Source of the DNA: Pseudomonadota bacterium | GTDB lineage: Bacteria > Pseudomonadota > Gammaproteobacteria > Burkholderiales > Methylophilaceae | NCBI GenBank assembly: GCA_029556915.1 | Contig: JAKQIT010000074.1 | Location: forward strand, 248,001 to 312,000 | Length of the DNA: 64,000 bases | Reading direction: 5' to 3' | Shown here: piece after piece, positions 1 through 8,456 of the stretch | Position numbering within the stretch: position 1 is the stretch's first letter | How the letters are laid out: each line of letters starts with the position of its first letter | The notes under the pieces: model-generated | The model's input: only the letters and a program-made list of their open reading frames with translations | Told to the model about the DNA's origin: nothing | Database searches by the model: none | Program-made: the position numbers and the translations under genes

Positions 1-679
1 CAAACTCACCCATGGCGCGGGCATTACATAAAATCAAGCCATACAATAATCCCCATTTAATATTTGGCAAGGTAACATACCAAAACATCTGCAAGCCATT
101 AGCGCCCAGCACCATAGCCGCTTCTTCTTCCTCTTTACCTTGTGCTTGCATGAGTGGAATCAGCTCACGTGCCACAAATGGAAAGGTGACAAATGTGGTC
201 GCAAGTACAATACCTGGAATCGCAAAAATCACTTTAAAATCATGGTCAGACATCCATTCACCGAACCAACCTTGCGCGCCAAATATCAGCACATAAATGA
301 GACCTGCAATCACGGGTGAAACTGCAAAAGGTAAATCAATCAAAGTAATTAAAAAACTTTTGCCTTTAAACTCAAATTTTGCAATGGCCCAAGCTGCCGT
401 CACCCCAAATATTAAATTAAGCGGTAAAGAAATAGCTGCCGCAGTTAAGGTCAGTTGAATGGCTGATAACGCATCTGGTTCACTCAAAGCTGAAAAGTAG
501 GTTTCAATTCCTTTTCTTAAGGCCTCCGTAAACACGGCTGCAAGCGGCACAAATAAAAATAAACTTAAAAATAGCAAAGTAATGCCAACTAAGCTGTAGC
601 GCACCAAGGCAGGTTCTGATGTTGCTTGGTTAAGACCAACCTTGCTGTGATATTTACTATATTGTGTGGTGCTAGTCAT
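1..679 (-). CDS. cysW: Sulfate ABC transporter permease CysW (partial, C-terminus beyond left edge)
   Basis: Inner-membrane permease that pairs with CysT to import sulfate or thiosulfate using the periplasmic binding protein Sbp. Reading the minus strand from the ATG at 679 gives MTSTTQYSKYHSKVGLNQ, followed by alternating hydrophobic segments. A cytoplasmic EAA-type coupling loop (EEEEAAMVLGANGLQMFWY) and the family sequence ARAMGEF come just before the window ends, so about 225 residues are visible of roughly 290 expected. It starts only 9 bases after the cysT stop codon, so the two permeases are surely co-transcribed. CysA, the ATPase, is expected beyond the left edge. The family call is firm; the exact substrate is inferred from the neighbours. 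Confidence 0.93.
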   Translation of the reverse strand, partial: MTSTTQYSKYHSKVGLNQATSEPALVRYSLVGITLLFLSLFLFVPLAAVFTEALRKGIETYFSALSEPDALSAIQLTLTAAAISLPLNLIFGVTAAWAIAKFEFKGKSFLITLIDLPFAVSPVIAGLIYVLIFGAQGWFGEWMSDHDFKVIFAIPGIVLATTFVTFPFVARELIPLMQAQGKEEEEAAMVLGANGLQMFWYVTLPNIKWGLLYGLILCNARAMGEF

Positions 680-688
680 ATAAAACCC

Positions 689-1516
689 TTATTTAATTGA
701 GCTATAGCGGCGATTACTCCACCACTGAAAGCCATTAATCGCAAATAGGAGGATAAATGAAATCACCAACATAACTGCCGCAACAGCGGTTGCTCCTGCA
801 TAATCATATTGCTCTAGTTTGGTGATAATAATAAGCGGGGTTATTTCAGACAACATCGGCATATTGCCAGCAATAAAAATCACTGAGCCATATTCTCCAA
901 TCGCACGGGCAAATGCTAAAGCAAACCCTGTGATCACCGCAGGCCATATTGCAGGTAAAATAATTTTATAAAACACTTGCCAGCGGTTTGCACCTAAACT
1001 TGTTGCGGCTTCTTCAACCTCTGCACCTAAATCTTCAAGTACTGGCTGCACTGTACGCACCACAAAGGGTAAGCCTATAAAAGTGAGCGCCACTATCACA
1101 CCTAACGGCGTATAAGCAATGGTAATGCCGAGTGGCTCAAGCAAGCCGCCAATCCAACCGTTTTTAGCATAAATGGCCGATAGTGCAATACCTGCTACCG
1201 CGGTGGGTAGAGCAAAAGGAAAATCCACAAAAGCATCCACCAGTTTTCTGCCAAAAAACTGATAGCGCGTAAGTACCCAAGCAGTTAGCACGCCAAACAC
1301 AACATTAATAAGTGCTGCAATGAATGACGCTCCAAACGTAAGTTCGTATGAAGCTAATACGCGTGGCGAGGCCACAGCTTCTAAAAAGTCGGTCCAACTG
1401 AGCGTAAATGTTTTAAAAAACACGGCTGAAAGCGGAATTAAAACAATTAAACTCAAATACAAGAGTGCATAACCTAGCGATAAGTTGAACCCTGGAAGCG
1501 TGTTTTTTTGTGCCAT
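689..1516 (-). CDS. cysT: Sulfate ABC transporter permease CysT (CysU)
   Basis: First permease of the sulfate/thiosulfate ABC importer. The 275-residue protein is normal length for CysT. It has about six hydrophobic segments, beginning at residues 15-35, and a binding-protein-dependent transport loop near residues 165-190 (EEAATSLGANRWQVF) that contacts the ATPase CysA. It also contains the family motif AFARAIGEYGSVIFIAGN. It is followed immediately by cysW. About 100 bases separate it from the upstream EAL-domain gene, so it may have its own promoter or be read from the upstream cys genes. Sbp, the cognate binding protein, lies 2.5 kb upstream on the same strand. Confidence 0.95.
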   Translation of the reverse strand: MAQKNTLPGFNLSLGYALLYLSLIVLIPLSAVFFKTFTLSWTDFLEAVASPRVLASYELTFGASFIAALINVVFGVLTAWVLTRYQFFGRKLVDAFVDFPFALPTAVAGIALSAIYAKNGWIGGLLEPLGITIAYTPLGVIVALTFIGLPFVVRTVQPVLEDLGAEVEEAATSLGANRWQVFYKIILPAIWPAVITGFALAFARAIGEYGSVIFIAGNMPMLSEITPLIIITKLEQYDYAGATAVAAVMLVISFILLFAINGFQWWSNRRYSSIK

Positions 1517-1617
1517 TTTTTGTAAGTATTACCCAATTAGAATTAAATTTGCTGGCACTTTATCAGCATTTTATATACCGATTAAATACTTTATCGCCAT
1601 AAATTTATATCTTTTAG

Positions 1618-2517
1618 TTATATTGATTGCACTCCCACAAATCGCTTTTGTATGAAGTCTGAGGCGTGTAGTTGTGAAGTTGTGTTGGCAATGCCTAAAA
1701 AATCTCCTTGCACTAGTCCAAACCCTGCTTTTAGTGCAATTTCAAATTGTGCTTGCGTGTTCACATTGCCAATCACTGGCCTAGCCCCTAGATCTTTACT
1801 CAACTGTGCAAGTCCTTTTAATGTAGTTTGCAGACGTGGCTGCGTTTCAGCCTCTTGAATCAAACTTGGGTCAAACTTAATATAATCTGGAGACATCTTC
1901 CACAAACGACTCACTAGCGAGTGCTTATTACCAAAATAATCCACGGCAATTTTATAGCCACGGTCATGGTAATTATCAATTGCGGCGGCCAATTGACGCT
2001 CGTAAGTCACTAAGTTTTCATTTTGCTCTGTGGCACTAAAGTCGCGAATTTGAATCACCACGCGCTCAGTGGGTAATGAATATTGGTGCAAAATTCGCTC
2101 AAATACTTTGCCATGTTCATTGACGCTGATTAGCAAATCAGGGTGTACACTCAAAAATAGCAAACCTTTTTCCTGAAAAATTTGCTTGTAATTGAGCAAG
2201 TGAAGGGTGCGCACCACACGGTCAAACTTCACCAATTTACCTGTGGCTTTGGCATAAGAATATGCAAAATCTGGCGTAGTTGATTGAATATCACTTAAGC
2301 TTGCAATCAATACCGCCTCAAAACCATGCAAATCCCCTTTATCCACATCATATATTGGCTGAAAAGAAGACTTAAGTTGTATGCCTACAAATTTACTTAC
2401 ATACTCATGTTGTGTATTTGCTTCTAGGTCAAAGTCGTCCAAGTCCAGATGCAAGGCGGTGTTTAATTGCTTTTTAAGTAAATCTAGGTTTGCAAGTTGC
2501 TGTTGGTGTTTGGTCAT
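1618..2517 (-). CDS. Degenerate EAL-domain protein, probably not an active c-di-GMP phosphodiesterase
   Basis: A stand-alone EAL-fold protein of 299 residues. Fold landmarks are visible in order: FQPIYDVDKGDLHGFEAVL (about 52-70), VVIQIRDFS, KIAVDYFGNKHSLVSRL, SPDYIKFDPSLI, and PVIGNVNTQAQF near the end. Active EAL enzymes carry LEITE, DDFGTG and an E-G-V-E-T-type motif. Here these read IQIRD, DYFGN and GNVNT, so several metal-binding and catalytic acids are replaced. I infer that it binds a ligand or a partner protein rather than hydrolysing c-di-GMP. It sits between cysK and cysT on the same strand in a sulfur-assimilation locus, an unusual neighbourhood. No N-terminal sensory domain or membrane segment is seen; the first 45 residues are a leucine-rich, probably helical stretch. 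Confidence 0.82.
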   Translation of the reverse strand: MTKHQQQLANLDLLKKQLNTALHLDLDDFDLEANTQHEYVSKFVGIQLKSSFQPIYDVDKGDLHGFEAVLIASLSDIQSTTPDFAYSYAKATGKLVKFDRVVRTLHLLNYKQIFQEKGLLFLSVHPDLLISVNEHGKVFERILHQYSLPTERVVIQIRDFSATEQNENLVTYERQLAAAIDNYHDRGYKIAVDYFGNKHSLVSRLWKMSPDYIKFDPSLIQEAETQPRLQTTLKGLAQLSKDLGARPVIGNVNTQAQFEIALKAGFGLVQGDFLGIANTTSQLHASDFIQKRFVGVQSI

Positions 2518-2672
2518 GCCTTATCTTTCGTATCCTATTTAATTTTTAGCACTATAAAAATAATTGCTTAAAATGTAAAAGAATATAAAAAGATATAAAT
2601 ATAACTAAATATTATTATGAAATAAAAAGACGTGTATAGCGTCCTGTGTGAACCAAATGGTTTCTAACAATC

Positions 2673-2701
2673 AAACTAAAAAGATGCGCCACTGAGGCGC
2701 G
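2673..2701 (-). terminator. Probable intrinsic terminator after cysK
   Basis: On the minus strand a short GC hairpin (GCGCC, loop TCAGT, GGCGC) is followed by ATCTTTTTAG. It lies about 105 bases downstream of the cysK stop and upstream of the EAL-domain gene. It may separate cysK expression from the EAL/cysTW genes. The stem is only five pairs, so strength is uncertain. The remaining bases of the 2518-2805 gap are AT-rich with no other feature recognised. Confidence 0.5.
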
Positions 2702-2805
2702 AGAATCAGTTGAACTGTAACTTTAGGTGGGAAATAACACCAAAACGATATCGACACAAAATAAACAAGAATTAGGCAACATAAGTTCTAATTTAGCCTA
2801 AGGTA

Positions 2806-3783
2806 TCAAACTGTGAGACCCTGCGCATCAAACAAACCATCAAAAAGAACTGAACTCAAATACCGTTCACCTGAATCCGGCAAAATGACGACAATGGTTT
2901 TGCCAGCATTTTCCGGAAGTTTAGCATAGCGTACCGCAACAGCAACTGCTGCTCCGCAAGAGATGCCCGACAGTATGCCCTCCTCCCTAGCCAAGCGTTG
3001 CGCATATAGCACGGCTTCTTCGTTGCTTACTTGCGCAATGTCGTCTATTAAAGACAAATCTAAAACATCGGGTACAAAACCAGCACCTATGCCTTGAATT
3101 TTGTGTGGAGCAGGTTTTAACTCTTCACCTGCACGGCTTTGGCTCAGCACAGGGCTTGCGGATGGCTCTACCGCAACAGATGTGATTTTCTTACCACGCC
3201 TAACTTTGATGTAACGTGTTACTCCAGTAATCGTGCCGCCCGTGCCCACGCCAGCAACAAAAATATCAATCTTGCCATTAGTCGCATTCCAGATTTCTGG
3301 GCCTGTTGATTCTTCATGAATATACGGGTTGGCCGGGTTTTTGAACTGTTGCAAAAGTACATATTTATCGGGGTCAGAAGCTGCAATTTCTTCAGCTTTA
3401 GCAATGGCGCCACTCATGCCTTTTACGCCTTCGGTGAGTACCAGTTTTGCGCCATACGCCACTAACAGTTTACGTCGTTCTATGCTCATGGTTTCAGGCA
3501 TGGTGAGCGTGAGTGGAATGCCACGCGCTGCGGCTACGAATGCAAGCGCAATACCGGTGTTTCCACTAGTAGGTTCAACAATTTCTTTACCTTCTCCGAG
3601 CAAACCGCGTTGCTCGGCATCCCAAATCATGGCGGCACCGATGCGACATTTCACCGAATAAGCTGGGTTTCTTGCTTCAATCTTTGCCAGCACTATGGCA
3701 GGTGCGCCATCCGTTACACGATTTAGCTTAACTAATGGCGTATTGCCGATGGATTGTGCATTATCTTCAAACCAATTTGCCAT
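2806..3783 (-). CDS. cysK: Cysteine synthase A (O-acetylserine sulfhydrylase)
   Basis: Makes L-cysteine from O-acetylserine and sulfide with pyridoxal phosphate, the last step of assimilatory sulfur metabolism. The 325-residue length is typical. The PLP lysine is K45 in AYSVKCRIG. The substrate loop PTSGNTG is at 71-77, the phosphate-binding glycine loop GTGGTITG at about 178-185, and GIGAGFVP and SGISCGAA are also conserved. It belongs to the same minus-strand sulfur locus as sbp upstream and cysTW downstream, and is preceded by a degenerate copy of the palindromic repeat family. CysK and CysM are close relatives; the overall sequence favours CysK. Confidence 0.96.
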   Translation of the reverse strand: MANWFEDNAQSIGNTPLVKLNRVTDGAPAIVLAKIEARNPAYSVKCRIGAAMIWDAEQRGLLGEGKEIVEPTSGNTGIALAFVAAARGIPLTLTMPETMSIERRKLLVAYGAKLVLTEGVKGMSGAIAKAEEIAASDPDKYVLLQQFKNPANPYIHEESTGPEIWNATNGKIDIFVAGVGTGGTITGVTRYIKVRRGKKITSVAVEPSASPVLSQSRAGEELKPAPHKIQGIGAGFVPDVLDLSLIDDIAQVSNEEAVLYAQRLAREEGILSGISCGAAVAVAVRYAKLPENAGKTIVVILPDSGERYLSSVLFDGLFDAQGLTV

Positions 3784-3879
3784 AAAAACCTCAGTGATAA
3801 TGATGAAAGAAATTTATTATACCTGTGCATGATACGCCATGACATTGCGCATTATCAAAAGCTTTTTGATGTCCTCAAA

Positions 3880-3940
3880 ACGCCCGAGAGAAAATGACAG
3901 CCCTGGAATCCGCGCCGTTATTGGCTTACAGAGCCGTCAC
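3880..3940 (+). repeat. Palindromic repeat family, degenerate copy (sbp-cysK gap)
   Basis: Recognisable by the left flank CGCCCGAGAG and the right arm GGCTTACAGAG. The left arm and loop have diverged (CCCTGGAATCC, then GCGCCGTTATT). It occupies most of the 192-base gap between sbp and cysK. Confidence 0.65.
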
Positions 3941-3975
3941 TATGATAATAGTAAAAATTCAGTCAAAAATATACG

Positions 3976-4986
3976 CTATTTTTGGTAAATTTGATCAAAC
4001 GTACCGCCATCAGAAAAGTGCGTTTTTTGTGCTTTTTGCCAGCCACCAAATTCTTCATCAATTTTCACTAAATTAGATTTTGGAAATTGCTTCTCATACT
4101 TCTTCGCTACAGATTCCAGCGTAGGACGATAGTAGTTTTTTGCGGCAATTTCTTGGCCTTCTTCAGTATAGAGGTAGTCCAAATAGGCTTTGGCAACCAC
4201 TTCATTGCCGTGCTTTTTGGCAAATTTATCCACCACCGTTACGGGCGGTTCGGCTAAAATTGACAGTGACGGTACCACGATTTCAAATTTACCAACGCCC
4301 AATTCTTTTTGCGCTAAAAATGCTTCATTTTCCCAAGCGAGCAACACATCGCCAATGCCGCGTTCCACAAAAGTAGTGGTTGACCCGCGCGCACCAGTAT
4401 CCAGCACAGGTACGTTTTTAAGTAGCTTGCCAACAAACTCTTTGGTTTTAGCTTCGTCACCGCCAAATTTCTTTTGTGCAAAAGCCCAAGCTGCGAGGTA
4501 ATTCCAACGCGCGCCACCTGATGTTTTAGGGTTAGGGGTAATCACCGAAATGCCCGGCTTCACTAAATCATCCCAATCTTTAATGCCTTTGGGGTTACCT
4601 TTTCGCACCAACAATACAATCGTTGAGGTGTAAGGTGAGCTATTATGGCCTAAGCGCTTTTGCCAGTCCTTAGGTATCAACTTGCCTTTTTCGCTCAATT
4701 GGTCAACGTCATAAGCCAGTGCCAATGTCGCCACATCCGCATCTAAGCCATCAATAATGGCGCGGGCTTGTTTACCAGAGCCGCCGTGAGAGGTTTTCAC
4801 AATCACGTTATCGCCCGTTTTGGTTTTCCAATAGGCGGCAAATGCTTTGTTAAAGTCTTGGTAAAGTTCGCGCGTTGGGTCATAAGAAACATTCAGCAAA
4901 TTCACATCTTTAGCGAATGCGCTCACTGGTGTTGTAATGCCATAAATTGCACTTATCAGGGCAATCGTTAATAGTGATTTTTTCAT
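3976..4986 (-). CDS. sbp: Periplasmic sulfate-binding protein
   Basis: Substrate-binding component of the sulfate/thiosulfate ABC importer. The 336-residue protein starts with a Sec signal peptide ([19 protein letters not shown], cleavage probably after a VSA or AFA site at 23-25). The mature region carries Sbp landmarks: [43 protein letters not shown] sequence, [16 protein letters not shown] and [14 protein letters not shown]. It lies just downstream of the porin gene (32-base gap), so uptake across both membranes is probably co-expressed. Sbp and CysP cannot be separated firmly by eye. Confidence 0.94.
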   Translation of the reverse strand: MKKSLLTIALISAIYGITTPVSAFAKDVNLLNVSYDPTRELYQDFNKAFAAYWKTKTGDNVIVKTSHGGSGKQARAIIDGLDADVATLALAYDVDQLSEKGKLIPKDWQKRLGHNSSPYTSTIVLLVRKGNPKGIKDWDDLVKPGISVITPNPKTSGGARWNYLAAWAFAQKKFGGDEAKTKEFVGKLLKNVPVLDTGARGSTTTFVERGIGDVLLAWENEAFLAQKELGVGKFEIVVPSLSILAEPPVTVVDKFAKKHGNEVVAKAYLDYLYTEEGQEIAAKNYYRPTLESVAKKYEKQFPKSNLVKIDEEFGGWQKAQKTHFSDGGTFDQIYQK

Positions 4987-5018
4987 TTTAAGTCCTTAAT
5001 TTATATATTAAAAAATGT

Positions 5019-6626
5019 TTAGAATGCTACTTGGAAGCGCGCTAACAATGCGTCTTCATCTTCGCGGTCTCGTACATTGCTACCACTTGCATTGTTGTTG
5101 GTGGTTTGTGCCAAGCCTTTACGCAATGCACCGCAATCAAACGAAGTGCGTGCATAGTTAAGTGATACTTTTGCGTTAGTGTTCAGATACCAGTTCAAAC
5201 CAAGTGTCCAAGTTTCTGCTGATTTTGCACTTTTAGTTAAATCTGAGAATGCGTTGCCAATACCGCTACCTTCAGCGGCATAAACTCCAGCCGCATTTTT
5301 AAAGGTATCGCTATCAAGGTTGATTTCGCTATAGCGCGCAACCAACTCCCACGCACCCCAGCCGCCTTTATCCAAATCAAAGTCTTGTTTTGGTTTTACG
5401 CCTTTGAATGAAGCATCTTCGCCTGTAATCAGGTAAGAAACACCGACATCCCAAGCATCATGCTTTAAGTTTTTATGCGTGCCGGCGGTAATCACTGAAG
5501 CCCCAGCCGCTGCGCCACCAGCCGCAGGTGAGCCGTTATTGGCTAAACTAACATCTTGTGAAACGCGGGCATATTCCGCAATCACACCTAGAGGGCCATA
5601 ATAGTAGTTGGCTTGCGGTGACCAGCGAATACGCTTACCATCCGCAATTGCATTACTGGTATAGCGAAAGAAAGTTTGTTGACCTTCTGTTACATAACTT
5701 GGCAGGCCATTACGCGTGGCATCTGCCGCAGTTGTATCGGTAAAGTTAAGATTTTTTTCACCGGTATAATCTGTCCAAGTTGCGCCAATACCAAAGCCTA
5801 GGCCAGATAGCGCATTAGCACTATCCACAAATGGCGTGGCAAATAATCGTGCCGTATATTCTCGCTCACCGTTATATTCTGTGCCTGTACTGATGTTTCC
5901 ACCATCAGCGACACCGTTTACAATACCAACGCCGTAATTAAGTTTATTCTCAAATAAATCCCCAGAAACTGTTACACCTAAATCCCGATTTGGCAAAATT
6001 GCATTGGTCACATAGCTGCGTTCAACAAATTTAATATCACCACCACCTTGCAAACGTTCTAGGCCAACAATGCTTTTCTGCTTGCCTGCACGAATTTTTA
6101 ATCCCGGTGATAAGTTAGCCTCAACATAAGCATCCACCGCAGATGCGCTGCCACCAGCAAATTCTGGCGTAAATCTAAAACCATATTTGCCACCCACCTT
6201 TCCTTCGATAGTTGGGCGTACGCGACGTAACAAAGAAGTATCTTCGGCACTGTGAAAACCATCTGGATTTAAATTGCCTGCTCTTTCATTTGATCTCCCA
6301 CGCACATCATTGGCACCATCAGAAAAATGACGATGGTCAGCCTGTAGCAATCCTCTAAACTTAATCTCATTTTTGCCATCAGGCGATGCAAAAGAAAAAC
6401 CGCTACTACTTGCTTTAATGACAGGGGACTCTTTTTTTGCGGCAGCGGCGGCTTCATCATTATTTTCACCTTTGCGCTCAAGTATTTTTACTTTTTGGCT
6501 GAGTTCCTGAACTAAGTTTCTAAGGTCTTCTAGCTCAGCGCTATCATTCGCATGGCTAATAGCGGGAAGCGTAATGAGGCCGCTCGTTATAAGCGCTAAC
6601 GAAAATGTTGAGTAATTGAATTTCAT
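5019..6626 (-). CDS. Phosphate-selective (OprO/OprP-type) porin
   Basis: Outer-membrane trimeric porin of the OprO/OprP superfamily, 535 residues. A signal peptide (MKFNYSTFSLALITSGLIT, cleaved near SHA at 24-26) is followed by a coiled-coil-like segment (DLRNLVQELSQKVKILERK, about 34-52) typical of these porins. A 16- or 18-strand barrel rich in aromatic and glycine residues follows, ending in a terminal phenylalanine (LLARFQVAF) as outer-membrane barrels do. The start is supported by AAGGAAAAAGA just upstream. Its place directly before sbp suggests that it admits sulfate or sulfonate rather than phosphate; this is inference from context. Two cysteine-free surface loops are glycine/alanine-rich (GSPAAGGAAAGAS). 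Confidence 0.88.
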   Translation of the reverse strand: MKFNYSTFSLALITSGLITLPAISHANDSAELEDLRNLVQELSQKVKILERKGENNDEAAAAAKKESPVIKASSSGFSFASPDGKNEIKFRGLLQADHRHFSDGANDVRGRSNERAGNLNPDGFHSAEDTSLLRRVRPTIEGKVGGKYGFRFTPEFAGGSASAVDAYVEANLSPGLKIRAGKQKSIVGLERLQGGGDIKFVERSYVTNAILPNRDLGVTVSGDLFENKLNYGVGIVNGVADGGNISTGTEYNGEREYTARLFATPFVDSANALSGLGFGIGATWTDYTGEKNLNFTDTTAADATRNGLPSYVTEGQQTFFRYTSNAIADGKRIRWSPQANYYYGPLGVIAEYARVSQDVSLANNGSPAAGGAAAGASVITAGTHKNLKHDAWDVGVSYLITGEDASFKGVKPKQDFDLDKGGWGAWELVARYSEINLDSDTFKNAAGVYAAEGSGIGNAFSDLTKSAKSAETWTLGLNWYLNTNAKVSLNYARTSFDCGALRKGLAQTTNNNASGSNVRDREDEDALLARFQVAF

Positions 6627-6823
6627 TCTTTTTCCTTAATTTAAATGTCATAATTTAATTTTGCAAAGTGCAATTTTTAATACATGCACGCACTATAAAT
6701 CAGCATTTAAATAATTAAAAAGAATTTAATAATATATTTATATAACTATTATGAATATAATATTGACGAGATTTTTTGATGTTTTTATGGGGTTAATTAA
6801 ACGTTTACGAAATAGCAAAATTA
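6627..6823. promoter_or_regulatory. AT-rich upstream region of the porin-sbp-cys locus
   Basis: About 200 bases of very AT-rich DNA precede the porin start and must contain the promoter of the sulfur locus. Several TATATT- and TATTAT-like hexamers are present on the minus strand, so no single -10 can be chosen. A CysB-type site cannot be defined by eye. Confidence 0.4.
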
Positions 6824-6880
6824 GCGCGAGAAAAAATAATGCCTCTGGAAGCCGCATGGATACTGGCTTACAGAGGCGTC
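6824..6880 (+). repeat. Palindromic repeat family copy (near-consensus)
   Basis: Flank GCGCGAGAAAAA, then a 35-base core at 6842-6876: left arm CCTCTGGAAGCC, loop GCATGGATACT, right arm GGCTTACAGAGG. It lies between the lipoprotein gene end and the porin promoter region. Confidence 0.85.
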
Positions 6881-6918
6881 AAAAAGATGTTGTGCTAAAA
6901 ATAGGTTTTTTTTGTGTG

Positions 6919-7419
6919 TTAAGTCGTGCAAATATAGATGTAAATTTGTCCACTATTTTCTACACCAACCCAGCCGTTTAACCCAGTTAACGCATTCGCT
7001 TCATACATGGTCAGCTTGTGATAATTAGACTCGCTCAGCCACCAAGCTGTAGGCTGCGCTGGTGCGGGATAATGACGATTCTCCAGTTGTAAAATTGGCG
7101 TTGAGGCGAGTACGCTGCGCCACGTATTCATGGTTTGCGGCTGTACAGAAAGGGCAAAATAACGGCAATAGTCGGCAGGGCCAAAGCCATCACCAGACCC
7201 CTTTCTTTCTTCAAATAAGTGGGCATCTAGCATGCTGCTTATCAATGCTGATTTTTTATCTGCAGGCAAGTTAAAATGTTTAACAACTTGCGTGATGCGT
7301 TCTTGGCGTGTGCCTGTCAGTTCAAAGTATGGACTTTCGGTACAGCTTGATAATAGATAAAGCGCACTTACAATGATGATGCTGTTAAATTGACGCAAAA
7401 TTTGCTGACTATTCATCAT
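6919..7419 (-). CDS. Small putative lipoprotein of unknown function
   Basis: A 166-residue protein with a lipoprotein signal: a hydrophobic stretch followed by the lipobox LLSSC, giving a lipidated cysteine at about residue 26. The mature part has no family I recognise. It contains ERITQVVKHFNLPADKKSA, a GSGDGFGPADYCRYFALSV stretch and an aromatic C-terminal half (WWLSESNYHKLTMYEANAL). Its ATG overlaps the end of the pterin carbinolamine dehydratase gene by 11 bases, so it is translationally coupled to the cofactor operon. No role in cofactor synthesis is evident; an outer-membrane or periplasmic location is inferred from the lipobox. Confidence 0.72.
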   Translation of the reverse strand: MMNSQQILRQFNSIIIVSALYLLSSCTESPYFELTGTRQERITQVVKHFNLPADKKSALISSMLDAHLFEERKGSGDGFGPADYCRYFALSVQPQTMNTWRSVLASTPILQLENRHYPAPAQPTAWWLSESNYHKLTMYEANALTGLNGWVGVENSGQIYIYICTT

Positions 7420-7783
7420 ATTTTATATATTTAAATCGCGCATCGTCATTGGGTGTGCCAGTGAGCGCGCCGCCCTCTTTTGCAGGCTGCCAGCCGATTA
7501 CCTGCTCAATTTTCAAAGCCAATTCAAAATCTTTATCGGTGATGCCTTTGGCATCGTGCGTGCATAATTTAACAATAACAAACGCATAAGAAACGGTTAA
7601 ATCGGGATGGTGCCATGCCGCCTCAGCCAAATGACCAACGGTATTTACCAGCATTAAAGTGGCTTTCCAGCCGCTGGTTTTGTATTTGCGACGAATCCAG
7701 CCATCTTCTAAAAACCAGTGCGGCAATGTCTCTTTTAATTTTGCTTCCACTTCTTGCGCGCTATACACGTTATTTGTTGTCAT
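7409..7783 (-). CDS. Pterin-4a-carbinolamine dehydratase family protein
   Basis: A member of the PCD/DCoH family, 124 residues. The active-site histidine signature appears as GHLAEAAWHHPDLTVSYAFV, followed by KLCTHDAKGITDKDFELA, both hallmarks of the fold. In methylotrophs with H4MPT a family member lies in the archaeal-type cofactor cluster, where it is thought to act on a pterin intermediate rather than in phenylalanine hydroxylation. Here it follows the kinase gene by 13 bases and overlaps the lipoprotein gene. No phenylalanine hydroxylase is in the window. The family call is firm; the physiological pterin substrate is inferred. Confidence 0.9.
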   Translation of the reverse strand: MTTNNVYSAQEVEAKLKETLPHWFLEDGWIRRKYKTSGWKATLMLVNTVGHLAEAAWHHPDLTVSYAFVIVKLCTHDAKGITDKDFELALKIEQVIGWQPAKEGGALTGTPNDDARFKYIKYDE

Positions 7784-7796
7784 TATTCACCTCTGA

Positions 7797-8435
7797 TTAT
7801 TCTAAAGTGACGCCAAGGCGCACGCCTTTTTTTAACAAATACTTTGCGTCAAACCCTTGTTTAAATAGGGCGTAATCCGCTTTATTCAACACCCAAGTTT
7901 GGTATAGTTGTCCGGCAATATATTGGCTAAATTGGCTGTCAATCACCTCATCGTCCACCAAATGCTGCAAAGCACTTGGCGCTGCTTGTTGATAACGAAG
8001 TAGCGGTGCTGACTTCACCATAATCAATTGCTGCGCACCTAACTTATTCGCCAACCATGCCGCTAAACTATCAGAAGTCACTTGCCAGTTTTGTGGAATT
8101 GTTTCATCTGCCAACACCATTTTGCTGGGCAGCCAAACAATGCCGCGATGTTGCCAGCCACGCTCGGCAATTTCTAACTCGGTACTGGCGGTGACTAAAT
8201 GCGGGTTCATACTCGCCAACATCAAGCCAAACTGGTCCATCGCCAGCAAGGCCAGTTGATGCGCCACTGCATCGCTCATATTGCTAATTTGCTGCGCCTC
8301 GCGCACTGAGTTAGCAAACAAACCACCCCCCGGCACAATAATCACATGCCCATCGCAGTGATTAACAATGGTTTCTAACCATTTTGCAAGCTCTGGTGCG
8401 CCCAGCAGACTGCCGCCTAATTTAATCACCCACAT
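7797..8435 (-). CDS. Amino-acid-kinase-fold protein, COG2054/MfnE-type (H4MPT/methanofuran cluster)
   Basis: A 212-residue aspartokinase-fold kinase. The N-terminal phosphate loop MWVIKLGGSLL and the glycine-rich VIIVPGGGLFANSV are diagnostic of the amino acid kinase superfamily. Its short length and neighbours fit the archaeal COG2054 group, whose methanogen member (MfnE) phosphorylates the aminomethylfuran precursor of methanofuran. I infer the equivalent step in bacterial methylofuran synthesis. It lies between pabB (21-base gap) and the dehydratase gene (13-base gap), inside one operon. An ordinary aspartokinase is unlikely because the ACT regulatory domains are missing and the protein is about half length. 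Confidence 0.78.
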   Translation of the reverse strand: MWVIKLGGSLLGAPELAKWLETIVNHCDGHVIIVPGGGLFANSVREAQQISNMSDAVAHQLALLAMDQFGLMLASMNPHLVTASTELEIAERGWQHRGIVWLPSKMVLADETIPQNWQVTSDSLAAWLANKLGAQQLIMVKSAPLLRYQQAAPSALQHLVDDEVIDSQFSQYIAGQLYQTWVLNKADYALFKQGFDAKYLLKKGVRLGVTLE

Positions 8436-8456
8436 GATTTCCCCGCTTTCTTATTG

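Noticed and set aside
12-296. A 94-codon plus-strand frame at the left edge
   Set aside because: It is antisense to cysW, whose permease motifs read clearly on the minus strand.
2580-2640. AT-rich stretch after cysK as an origin or partition site
   Set aside because: No DnaA boxes or iterated motifs; simply AT-rich intergenic DNA.
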